This document shows, piece after piece, positions 56,606 through 64,000 of a DNA stretch of 64,000 nucleotides (its first letter is position 1; each line of letters opens with the position of its first letter). Origin of the DNA: SIG437 sp045648985. Lineage in GTDB: Bacteria; Bacillota; Clostridia; UBA1381; UBA9506. The stretch covers positions 1 to 64,000 of the forward strand of contig JAZROZ010000023.1 in assembly GCA_045648985.1 (NCBI GenBank). Reading direction: 5' to 3'. Made by a program: the position numbers and the translations under genes. The notes beneath the pieces are model-generated. The model had not been told where the DNA came from, made no database searches, and worked only from the letters and a program-made list of their open reading frames with translations.

Positions 56606-58099
56606 ATGTTATCAAAAGAGTGGTCATCTTTAAAAAACGGAAGTGACATAAGAGGTGTGGCAAGCGAGGGAATAAAAGGAGCACATATTAATCTTACAGA
56701 TGAAGTTGTTGAAAAGATAGCTAAAGCTTTTGTTCTTTTTACAGAAAAGAGAACAAACAAAAAGGCAGAAGATATCAAAATCGCAATCGGTCATGACAGC
56801 CGAATTTCAGCTCAAAGACTTAAAAATGCGTGTATAAAAGCATTTTTAGAAAGTGGCGCAAGTGTTTATGACTGTGGTCTTTGTACAACACCTGCAATGT
56901 TTATGATTACAATAGATGAAGACTATAAAGCAGATTCTTCTGTAATGCTCACAGCAAGCCATCTTCCTTTTAACAGAAACGGACTTAAATTCTTTACAAA
57001 AGAGGGCGGATTGGAAGGCGCAGACATTACTGAAATTTTAGAGTATGCACAAACAAATGAATTTAATTTCGTAGGCGGCGGAAAAGTAGAAAGCTGCAAA
57101 TATCTTAAAAAATATGCAGATGATACAAAAAAGAAGATTCAAAAAGAAACAGGACTTACAATGCCGTTTGATGGTATGAAAATCGCGGTTGATGCAGGAA
57201 ATGGCGCAGGCGGATTTTATGCAAATGAAGTTTTGGCACCACTTGGCGCTGATGTAAGCGGCAGTCGATATTTAGAGCCTGATGGTAATTTCCCGAATCA
57301 TATACCTAACCCTGAGGATAAAGATGCGATGAAGGCAATTTCAGAAGCGGTTATTTCCTCAGAATCAGACTTAGGTGTTATATTTGATACTGACGTTGAC
57401 CGTGCAGCTATTGTTTCGGACACGGGAAACGAAATTAATAAAAATGGTCTTATAGCTTTGATTTCTGCAGTTTTGATGGAAGAGAAAAAAGGAACTGTTG
57501 TAACAGACTCTGTCACATCAACAGGGCTTAAGGATTTCATAGAAAATAGCTTGGGCGGTGTTCATCACAGATTTAAAAGAGGATATAAAAACGTAATCAA
57601 CGAGGCTAAACGTTTAAACGCTGAGGGTATATATTCACCACTTGCCATAGAAACGAGCGGACACGCGGCGCTTATGGAAAACTATTTCTTAGATGATGGT
57701 GCATATCTTATCACTAAGCTTTTGATAAAAGCAGTTAAGTTAAGAGCTGAGGACAAAAAACTCTCAGACCTTATTGCTGATTTAAAACAACCTGTAATCC
57801 AGACAGGCCATAGGCTGAATCTTCTCTGTGAAGATTTTAAAGATGCCGGCACCACAATACTTAACGATTTAGAAGAAACAGTAAAAAACAGTAGCGATAT
57901 GACACTGGAAACACCAAACTATGAAGGTGTACGTGTTAACGTAAAAGATGGTTGGTTTTTACTTCGTTTATCACTTCATGACCCTCTTATGCCGCTTGAT
58001 ATCCAGTGTGACACAGAAGAAACCCTTAATGAAATCAATAATTTCTTAAAATACTTCCTGTCAAAATATGATTATATTGATAAGACACCTTTAAAGTAG
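56606..58099 (+). CDS. Phosphomannomutase/phosphoglucomutase-family phosphohexomutase
   Basis: The product is 497 aa with the four-domain alpha-D-phosphohexomutase layout: early GSDIRGVA, phosphoserine loop SVMLTASHLPFNRNGLKF, metal loop FDTDVDRAAIVS, sugar loop AIETSGHAAL and a C-terminal phosphate-binding domain with NYEGVRVNVKDGWFLLRLS. It moves phosphate between C1 and C6 of a hexose. It may serve wall or exopolysaccharide precursors, since murA follows. The ATG at 56606 follows AAAGAGGG. Confidence 0.9.
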   Translation: MLSKEWSSLKNGSDIRGVASEGIKGAHINLTDEVVEKIAKAFVLFTEKRTNKKAEDIKIAIGHDSRISAQRLKNACIKAFLESGASVYDCGLCTTPAMFMITIDEDYKADSSVMLTASHLPFNRNGLKFFTKEGGLEGADITEILEYAQTNEFNFVGGGKVESCKYLKKYADDTKKKIQKETGLTMPFDGMKIAVDAGNGAGGFYANEVLAPLGADVSGSRYLEPDGNFPNHIPNPEDKDAMKAISEAVISSESDLGVIFDTDVDRAAIVSDTGNEINKNGLIALISAVLMEEKKGTVVTDSVTSTGLKDFIENSLGGVHHRFKRGYKNVINEAKRLNAEGIYSPLAIETSGHAALMENYFLDDGAYLITKLLIKAVKLRAEDKKLSDLIADLKQPVIQTGHRLNLLCEDFKDAGTTILNDLEETVKNSSDMTLETPNYEGVRVNVKDGWFLLRLSLHDPLMPLDIQCDTEETLNEINNFLKYFLSKYDYIDKTPLK

Positions 58100-58118
58100 A
58101 AAAAATTATGGAAATATC

Positions 58119-58146
58119 TTGATTTTTTTCTATAAAGTGATATAAT
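58119..58146 (+). promoter_or_regulatory. murA promoter
   Basis: TTGATT (58119-58124), a 16-nt spacer and TATAAT (58141-58146), 41 nt before the TTG start. Confidence 0.65.
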
Positions 58147-58187
58147 ATTATATGTGATTACTTTAGAAAAATAAGGCGGTGTGTTAT

Positions 58188-59453
58188 TTGGAGAAAATAG
58201 TAGTGCGCGGCGGCAAAAAGCTCTTTGGAGAAGTTACTGTTAGCGGAGCAAAAAATGCTGCTGTTGCAATTATACCCGCTGCTATTTTGGTAAATGGTGC
58301 TTGTGTTATAGAGAACGTTCCTGACATTCAGGATGTAAGAGTTTTAGTTGATATTTTGAAATATATGGGTGCAGAAATTGAGTATAACAACCAGACTAAA
58401 ATTCTCAAGGTTGATTGTTCAGTTTTAGACAAGTATAAAGCGCCATATGACATGGTTAGAAAAATGCGTGCATCATATTATCTTATCGGTGTTTTACTGG
58501 GAAGATTTAAAAAAGCTGATGTCGCAATGCCCGGTGGATGTAATTTTGGCTCACGCCCGATAGATCAACATATAAAAGGCTTTGAAGCATTAGGGGCAAC
58601 GGTGAAATGTTGCGATGGCGATGAATCGATTAAGGCAGAGGCAGATGAACTCATAGGCACTTCAATATATTTAGACGTTGTAAGCGTTGGAGCAACAATT
58701 AATGTTATGCTGGCTGCAACACTTGCAAAAGGAGTCACAACTATTGAAAATGTCGCAAAGGAACCTCATATTGTTGATTTGGCAAACTTTTTAAATGCTA
58801 TGGGTGCTAACATAAAAGGTGCAGGAACTGACCTTATCAAAATAACAGGTGTAGAAAATCTTTCAGGAGGAACATATTCCATTATTCCTGACCAGATTGA
58901 AGCAGGAACATTTATGGTTGCGGCTGCTGCAACGTGCGGAAATGTACTTGTGAAAAATGTTATACCAAAACATATGGAATCTGTTTCAGCAAAGCTTATA
59001 GAAATGGGTGCTGATGTTTTAGAATATGATGACAGTATCCGTGTAATAGGAAATGATGACAAAAGAAGTGTGAACATAAAAACTCTTCCATATCCGGGAT
59101 TTCCTACTGATATGCAGCCACAGGCTGTTGCACTTTTATCTGTTGCAAAAGGCACAAGCCGTGTAACAGAGGGCATATGGGATTCTAGGTTTCAGTATGT
59201 AACAGAGCTTTTAAGAATGGGTGCCAAGATTGAAATAAAGGACAAAACTGCACAAATCACAGGAGTTTCTGCCTTAAAAGGAGCTGAGGTGAGAGCTACA
59301 GACCTAAGAGGCGGAGCAGGAGTTGTAATAGCAGGACTTATCGCCAGTGGTGAAACTGTTATATCGGATATTTCTCATATTGACAGAGGGTATGAGAATA
59401 TGGATGAAAAGTTTAGACTATTAGGTGCAGATATAGAAAGAATAAACGTATAA
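58188..59453 (+). CDS. murA: UDP-N-acetylglucosamine 1-carboxyvinyltransferase
   Basis: MurA adds enolpyruvate from PEP to UDP-GlcNAc, the first committed step of peptidoglycan synthesis. The product is 421 aa. It starts EKIVVRGGKKLFGEVTVSGA with KNAAVAIIPAA, and the catalytic loop MPGGCNFGSRPID has Cys near residue 118, the fosfomycin target. Late blocks are GFPTDMQPQAVALLS and DRGYENMDEKF. The start is TTG 58188, because AAGGCGGT overlaps the GTG at 58179. Confidence 0.96.
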   Translation: MEKIVVRGGKKLFGEVTVSGAKNAAVAIIPAAILVNGACVIENVPDIQDVRVLVDILKYMGAEIEYNNQTKILKVDCSVLDKYKAPYDMVRKMRASYYLIGVLLGRFKKADVAMPGGCNFGSRPIDQHIKGFEALGATVKCCDGDESIKAEADELIGTSIYLDVVSVGATINVMLAATLAKGVTTIENVAKEPHIVDLANFLNAMGANIKGAGTDLIKITGVENLSGGTYSIIPDQIEAGTFMVAAAATCGNVLVKNVIPKHMESVSAKLIEMGADVLEYDDSIRVIGNDDKRSVNIKTLPYPGFPTDMQPQAVALLSVAKGTSRVTEGIWDSRFQYVTELLRMGAKIEIKDKTAQITGVSALKGAEVRATDLRGGAGVVIAGLIASGETVISDISHIDRGYENMDEKFRLLGADIERINV

Positions 59454-59543
59454 AAAATTAGATGTATACTGACATACACTTTATTGTGGCTCAGGTAAAG
59501 TGATGATAATAAAATTATGAGTTGGAAAGGCAAAAGATATATT

Positions 59544-60077
59544 ATGAAAAATTGTGAAATGATTTTATCAGGCTTTGGCGGACAGGGAATACTTTTTTCA
59601 GGGAAAGTAATAGCTTATTCGGGTTTAAAGGCAGGCAGAGAAGTTTCATGGCTCCCATCATACGGACCCGAAATGAGAGGTGGTACATGTTCATGTACAG
59701 TTATTGTATCAGACACTCCAGTTGGCTCGCCGATTGTCCCGAATCCTGATGTTTTAATAGCAATGAACAGACCATCACTTGATAAATTTGAAAGTGAAGT
59801 AAGACCGGGCGGAGTAATAGTTATGGACAGCTCTTTAATAGACAGAGAGGTTGAAAGAAAAGACGTAACTGTTGTTAAAATCCCTGCAACTGAGCTTTGC
59901 CATGAGCATAAGCTTGGAAACCTTGCAAATATGGTAATAGCAGGAAAGCTCATAAAAGAAACAGGTCTTTATACAATGGATGAAATAATCGAAGGACTTA
60001 AAAAAAGTGTACCTCCGACAAAAGCAGAATTATTGGAAAAGAATACTAAGGCAATTGAAATCGGATATACATACTGA
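59544..60077 (+). CDS. 2-oxoacid:ferredoxin oxidoreductase, gamma subunit
   Basis: The product is 177 aa. EMILSGFGGQGILFSGKVIA, YGPEMRGGTCSCTVIVSD and NMVIAGKLIKETGL are typical of the gamma subunit of 2-oxoglutarate or branched-chain 2-oxoacid:ferredoxin oxidoreductases. The alpha, beta and delta subunits are not in the window, which is unusual since they are normally clustered. An in-frame ATG nine codons earlier lacks a site; the chosen ATG has only AAAGG. It is followed 14 nt later by walR. Confidence 0.85.
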   Translation: MKNCEMILSGFGGQGILFSGKVIAYSGLKAGREVSWLPSYGPEMRGGTCSCTVIVSDTPVGSPIVPNPDVLIAMNRPSLDKFESEVRPGGVIVMDSSLIDREVERKDVTVVKIPATELCHEHKLGNLANMVIAGKLIKETGLYTMDEIIEGLKKSVPPTKAELLEKNTKAIEIGYTY

Positions 60078-60091
60078 TTTAGAGGTGACAT

Positions 60092-60793
60092 ATGGAAAAA
60101 GTTATCTTAGTTGTAGATGATGAAAAACCTATAGTTGAAATATTAAAATTTAACCTTGAAAAAGAAGGCTTTAACGTTATCTGTGCCCATGATGGTGCAA
60201 CAGGCTTGATGCTTGCGCATGAAAAGAATCCTGACCTTATCTTGCTTGACATTATGCTTCCGAAAATGGACGGCTTTGAAGTTTGTAAAAAGGTCAGAGA
60301 AAAGTCAAACGTGCCGATTATAATGATAACTGCACGTGAAGAGGAAGTAGATAAAGTTCTTGGACTCGAGCTTGGAGCAGATGACTATATCACAAAGCCA
60401 TTCAGTGTAAGAGAGCTTTTAGCACGTGTAAGAGCAAACATAAGGAGATTTTCAGGCGAGGCAACAAAGGAAGATGGTGAAGAAATCATTGTTGCAGCAA
60501 AAGATTTCCTGATTAACACAACAAAATATGAAGTGACTAAAAACGGTGAGGCTCTAGACCTTACCTTGCGTGAATATGAGCTTTTGAAGTATCTTGTAAC
60601 TCAGCCTAACAGAATTTTCTCACGTGAAGCACTTTTATCAAGTGTGTGGGGATATGAGTTTTATGGCGATGTAAGAACTGTTGACGTTACAGTAAGAAGA
60701 CTTCGTGAAAAAGTTGAAGATGACAGCAGTAATCCCAGATATATTCTTACAAAAAGAGGCGTTGGATATTATTTTAACAGACCTCAACAATAA
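60092..60793 (+). CDS. walR: WalR (YycF)-type response regulator
   Basis: The product is 233 aa. ILVVDDEKPIVEILKFNLEKEGF, shortened to LVVDDEKPIVEILKFNLEKE, and Asp53 in LILLDIMLPKMDG define the receiver; TAREEEVDKVLGLELGADDYI is typical of WalR. The winged helix has REYELLKYLVTQPNRIF and RTVDVTVRRLREK. WalR controls wall hydrolases and is usually essential. It is followed by the walK kinase 14 nt later and then a yycH-like gene, the standard operon order. Confidence 0.93.
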   Translation: MEKVILVVDDEKPIVEILKFNLEKEGFNVICAHDGATGLMLAHEKNPDLILLDIMLPKMDGFEVCKKVREKSNVPIIMITAREEEVDKVLGLELGADDYITKPFSVRELLARVRANIRRFSGEATKEDGEEIIVAAKDFLINTTKYEVTKNGEALDLTLREYELLKYLVTQPNRIFSREALLSSVWGYEFYGDVRTVDVTVRRLREKVEDDSSNPRYILTKRGVGYYFNRPQQ

Positions 60794-60807
60794 AACGGAG
60801 TATTGTT

Positions 60808-62550
60808 ATGTTTAAAAGACTACAAGGTAAATTAGTGACTATATTCGTTCTTTTGGTGCTTGCTATCATGACGGTGACAGGCACCTTTTTAATACTGTCC
60901 GTTTCTGATTTCTATCATGAGCTTTTTGCAACAGAAATGGATTCTCTTTTTGAGCCTTCATTTGTAGAAAAACTGTCAGAAGGAGCAAAAAGTGATAATG
61001 AATATCTAAAGAATATAATAAACGCACACACAACAGTAATGGGCATAGATTCCTATAGAAACTACTATATCATTGACTCAAACGGTGAGGTTATATCAAG
61101 CTCTACAGAAAACAGACTTTTGCATTTTAATACACCCAACTTCATTACGGCACTTTCAGGACAAATTGGCAGAGAAGTAAGTGCACGAAATGAATTTATG
61201 GATTATGCTGTTCCTGTGAGCGATGGAACTCAGTCATATATAATTTATGTATATGATACAAAGGAAGAACTTACAGAAATCATATCGCAGATTTTTGCAA
61301 TGATTCTTCAGGCTCTATTACTTGGAGTTATAATTTCCTTTGTGCTTGGATATTTCCTGGGAAAAACAATCACAACTCCTGTTTCAAAACTCACAAAACA
61401 GGCAAAGAGAATGGCAGAAGGGGAATTTGAAACTAAAATTGATGTTAGCTCAGAAGACGAAATAGGAACACTTACTAATGCATTTAATGATATGAGTACG
61501 CAGCTTAAGCAGACACTCCTTTTGATGTCAACTGAAAAAAACAAAATTGAAGAAATATTAAAGAATATGACAGATGGCGTCGTAGCCTTTGGCGTTGACG
61601 GAGCGGTAATACATATTAATCCCACCGCACAGAAAATGTTTAAGATTGATGATTATGAAAGTATCAATTTTGATAGTTTTTTTGAAAAAATAGGTGTTGA
61701 TATAAAGCTTGGCGACCTTTTATATCTTGAAAATATAACCATAGTAGAAAGAGATATAGATTTAGAAAACAGTATTTTAAAAGCGACATTTTCCGCATTT
61801 GAAGATGAGCTTGACAAAACACGAGGTATTATTGTTGTCCTGCACGATGTCACTAAGCAACAAAAGTTGGAGCTTTCAAGACGTGAGTTTGTAGCAAATG
61901 TATCACACGAACTTCGTACACCAATAACAACGATACAGACATATGCAGAAACACTTTCTGAGATGGTTGAAGACTCTACCGCGCAATCTTTTACAAACAC
62001 GATTATGAGTGAAGCTCAAAGAATGACAAGACTTGTAAAAGACCTGCTTGTTTTATCAAGCTTAGAACATTCAAAAGAAGCAGTAAAGACTAAATTTAAC
62101 ATCTCCAATGTGATTTCTGATGTGGTGTCAACTATGCAGCTTGTGGCAAATGAGCAGGGGCACAGACTTCTTCTGGATATGGAAAATAAAATGCCTGACT
62201 TTTATGGTGACAGAGATAAAATTGAACAGCTTTTGTATAACATAATTTCCAATGCGATAAAATATACCCCAAACGGCGGAAAAATAGAAGTAAAAGCATC
62301 AAAAGTTTATAATGATGTAATCATAAAAATAAAGGATAACGGAATAGGTATTCCGCAAAAGGATTTACCAAGAATATTTGAACGTTTCTATCGTGTCGAT
62401 AAGGCACGAAGCAGACAGCGTGGAGGTACGGGTCTGGGGCTCGCCATTTCTCAGGGTATAGTGGAGGCTCACGATGGTAAAATATCCATTTCAAGTGTTT
62501 TTGGAGAAGGAACAGAGGTTTCAATCACACTTCCTTTATTAGTTCCGTAA
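60808..62550 (+). CDS. walK: WalK (YycG)-type sensor histidine kinase
   Basis: The product is 580 aa. Two membrane segments (about 10-32 and 163-185) flank an extracytoplasmic sensor. HAMP (about 186-240) is followed by PAS (about 245-345), HisKA with His367 (ANVSHELRTPITTIQT) and HATPase with NAIKYTPNGG, IKDNGIGIPQKD and GTGLGLAISQG. This HAMP-PAS-HisKA order is that of WalK, which senses cell wall state. It partners the regulator upstream. Confidence 0.93.
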   Translation: MFKRLQGKLVTIFVLLVLAIMTVTGTFLILSVSDFYHELFATEMDSLFEPSFVEKLSEGAKSDNEYLKNIINAHTTVMGIDSYRNYYIIDSNGEVISSSTENRLLHFNTPNFITALSGQIGREVSARNEFMDYAVPVSDGTQSYIIYVYDTKEELTEIISQIFAMILQALLLGVIISFVLGYFLGKTITTPVSKLTKQAKRMAEGEFETKIDVSSEDEIGTLTNAFNDMSTQLKQTLLLMSTEKNKIEEILKNMTDGVVAFGVDGAVIHINPTAQKMFKIDDYESINFDSFFEKIGVDIKLGDLLYLENITIVERDIDLENSILKATFSAFEDELDKTRGIIVVLHDVTKQQKLELSRREFVANVSHELRTPITTIQTYAETLSEMVEDSTAQSFTNTIMSEAQRMTRLVKDLLVLSSLEHSKEAVKTKFNISNVISDVVSTMQLVANEQGHRLLLDMENKMPDFYGDRDKIEQLLYNIISNAIKYTPNGGKIEVKASKVYNDVIIKIKDNGIGIPQKDLPRIFERFYRVDKARSRQRGGTGLGLAISQGIVEAHDGKISISSVFGEGTEVSITLPLLVP

Positions 62551-62671
62551 ACTGAATAAATGTAAAGGTAAGTTAATGCTCGTGTAACAGTTCTGTAAAA
62601 ATAGTATGATAAAATAATTACACGTAGAAGTATGTTAAGTAAAATACATAAATATTTAGGGGTTGACAGAC

Positions 62672-63148
62672 ATGAAGAATAAGCGCTTTTTAAAGACAAT
62701 ATGTGCTTTTCTTGTTGTTTGCCTGATGGGAACAATGCTAACATCTATGGCAGCTTTTGCTGCTCCTGAAACTCTTCCCGGTGATGTAACATCTACAAAA
62801 GCGGGTTTGGTTTCTTTAAAAGTGCCTCAACAAATTGTTTCAACAACAACCAATGAGACTTTAGCAATTTCAGCAACTGCACCACAGGGAACAACAGTTA
62901 CTGTATATCGTTTTAATACAGCTACCGGTGAATATAATAAAGTATATTTAAAGGATGCACCGGTTGAAGCTATAGTAGGACCTACAATGCTTTTTGCAGG
63001 ACAGGTCGAGCTGAGCCACGGTATGAATAAGTTTATTATACGCGGCGAAGCTGCAGATGGAAATACTACAATAGTTCGTTTTGAAGTAACCTTGCTTAAT
63101 AAAGGCTTCATGGAAAGAATTAAGAGTTTAATAGACTTTCACTTTTAG
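62672..63148 (+). CDS. Secreted protein of the wal operon region
   Basis: The product is 158 aa. A signal peptide (CAFLVVCLMGTMLTSMAAFA) is cleaved before APETLPGDVTS. The mature part is beta-rich, with SLKVPQQIVSTTTNETLAIS, ATAPQGTTVTVYRFNTATGE and ELSHGMNKFIIRGEAADGN, and looks like a single Ig/PKD-like domain. No family is certain. It lies between walK and the yycH-like gene and is followed by a hairpin. It may be a WalRK target or an extracellular partner of the kinase. Confidence 0.7.
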   Translation: MKNKRFLKTICAFLVVCLMGTMLTSMAAFAAPETLPGDVTSTKAGLVSLKVPQQIVSTTTNETLAISATAPQGTTVTVYRFNTATGEYNKVYLKDAPVEAIVGPTMLFAGQVELSHGMNKFIIRGEAADGNTTIVRFEVTLLNKGFMERIKSLIDFHF

Positions 63149-63167
63149 AGATTAATAAACAAAATCA

Positions 63168-63220
63168 GGGAGCCTCTAAAGACTTGAAAAAGCAAGCCTT
63201 TAAGTGCTCCTTTTGTTTTG
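63168..63220 (+). terminator. Imperfect terminator after the secreted protein gene
   Basis: GGGAGC...CTTG (63168-63185) pairs imperfectly with CAAG...GCTCC (about 63193-63210), followed by TTTTGTTTTG. Expression of the following gene may need read-through or its own promoter. Confidence 0.65.
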
Positions 63221-63290
63221 TTCTTACTTTTAAAAAAGTGCATAGGATAAAGTCCATTGAGTTTAAAAATATTTAAAGGAGAAAAGTTTA

Positions 63291-64000
63291 ATGAGAGATT
63301 ACAAACGTCACATAAAAACCGCAGTTTTGATTTTTCTTATATCTTTAAGCTTTGTTTTGGTTGTGCGCCTGTGGTCTATCGGTAATTATTTCGGAATGGG
63401 CTTTACAAATGTTATGACAGAAATGACAGACACGGTAAAAACTCCCGTTTTAAGACTTTTTAAACGGCTGGGAAGCGGAGGGATTTCTCAGGACTTAGAA
63501 TACGTTTTAAGACCTAAACGGATTGTTATAAATTCCGCAGATAAGAGAAGTGTAATCTATACAGATGATGAAAACTATACCAAGTTCTATAAGTTTGCCT
63601 CGGGTATTATTTCTCAAATTGAAGCAGGTGACATAAAAATCAACAATGTTGAAACTGTCTCAAAGGAAGATTATTTTGCAGCATTAAAAAGTAAGTCTGT
63701 GTTAATTGATTATGATAATAAATATAGCTATGAGATTTTTTCAATGATAAATAGCGGAAGAAATTCTAACACACTTTTAGATAACAGCGGAATAGTAAGA
63801 GAATATATTTTAAACATTGCTGATAATGTGCTAAATTACAGTTCGCTTTATATTATGGACTACAATACCGAAACAGTAAAAAAATTTACATTTGAAATGG
63901 ACAAAACTGAACTAAATAATCTTATGGAAAAACATTTTTCAAATAATAGTTCTTTTGATGTTCCTTTTTCTTCATTTGAGCTTAACTTCCATACAGGAGC
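63291..64000 (+). CDS. yycH: YycH-like regulator of the Wal system, 5' part
   Basis: The frame from ATG 63291 (AAAGGAG upstream) stays open to the window edge, giving 236 codons. One membrane segment near the N-terminus (residues 10-27, AVLIFLISLSFVLVVRLW) is followed by an extracytoplasmic part with VLRPKRIVINSADKRSV and LYIMDYNTETVKKFTFEMD. Size, anchor and place after walRK match YycH, which holds WalK inactive. Sequence similarity of YycH proteins is low, so the name leans on context. The C-terminus is outside the window. Confidence 0.72.
   Translation, partial: MRDYKRHIKTAVLIFLISLSFVLVVRLWSIGNYFGMGFTNVMTEMTDTVKTPVLRLFKRLGSGGISQDLEYVLRPKRIVINSADKRSVIYTDDENYTKFYKFASGIISQIEAGDIKINNVETVSKEDYFAALKSKSVLIDYDNKYSYEIFSMINSGRNSNTLLDNSGIVREYILNIADNVLNYSSLYIMDYNTETVKKFTFEMDKTELNNLMEKHFSNNSSFDVPFSSFELNFHTG

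Overview
The window is AT-rich, densely coded chromosome from a spore-forming, low-GC Gram-positive bacterium, most likely an anaerobic member of the Clostridia. The evidence is spoIIM beside xerD, spmA-spmB, a yabP-yabQ-divIC-yabR block, a WalR/WalK (YycFG) system followed by a yycH-like gene, strong AGGAGG-type ribosome binding sites, consensus TTGACA-17-TATAAT promoters, and ferredoxin-linked, PFK and GDH metabolism. The species cannot be named from the sequence alone.

Layout: (1) 1-2.0 kb: the right end of an IS3-family insertion sequence and a TIM-barrel sugar isomerase-like gene. (2) 1.6-10 kb: the rpsF-ssb-rpsR operon, ilvE, a cyclophilin lipoprotein, gapA, an OmpR/HisKA two-component pair, xerD and spoIIM. 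(3) 10-19 kb: four Gfo/Idh/MocA oxidoreductases with a divergent AraC regulator, then an M20 amidohydrolase and an F420-ligase-like protein divergent from a LysR regulator. (4) 19-23.6 kb: a DUF5685 / J-protein / membrane protein / lipoprotein / small alarmone synthetase run, tRNA-Arg and nagA. (5) 23.6-30.4 kb: a small integrative element, prophage-remnant or phage-satellite-like. It has an integrase next to a 23-nt tRNA-Pro 3' fragment, a candidate small RNA, a HEPN/MNT pair, a CI-like repressor with an operator-rich divergent promoter, three small Cro/DUF739-like HTH proteins, small hypothetical genes, and a replication initiator containing three perfectly spaced 15-bp iterons. No capsid, terminase or tail gene is visible. 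(6) 30.4-38 kb: tRNA-Lys, an orphan trpB-like gene, an NhaC antiporter, an EamA transporter, an SLH protein, and an OPT oligopeptide transporter overlapping a PqqD-like gene. (7) 37.6-42 kb: two tRNA operons (6 on plus, 5 on minus) flanking a MarR-ADH-ALDH operon with two long perfect palindromes over its promoter. (8) 42-51 kb: an RHH protein with clpB, pfkA, gdhA, an amidase-like protein, serC and serA. (9) 51-64 kb: yabPQ-divIC-yabR, a flavin reductase, spmAB, aroK, a P-loop ATPase, a phosphohexomutase, murA, an orphan oxoacid:ferredoxin oxidoreductase gamma subunit, walRK, a secreted protein and a yycH-like gene cut by the window edge.

Most of the window is core genome. The accessory parts most worth attention are the 23.6-30.4 kb element (HEPN/MNT pair, integrase-divergent RNA, triple HTH array, iteron origin), the OPT-PqqD pair, the DUF5685-J-protein operon, the four-oxidoreductase cluster and the MarR double palindrome. 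All calls come from reading the sequence and from family knowledge; no search was run.
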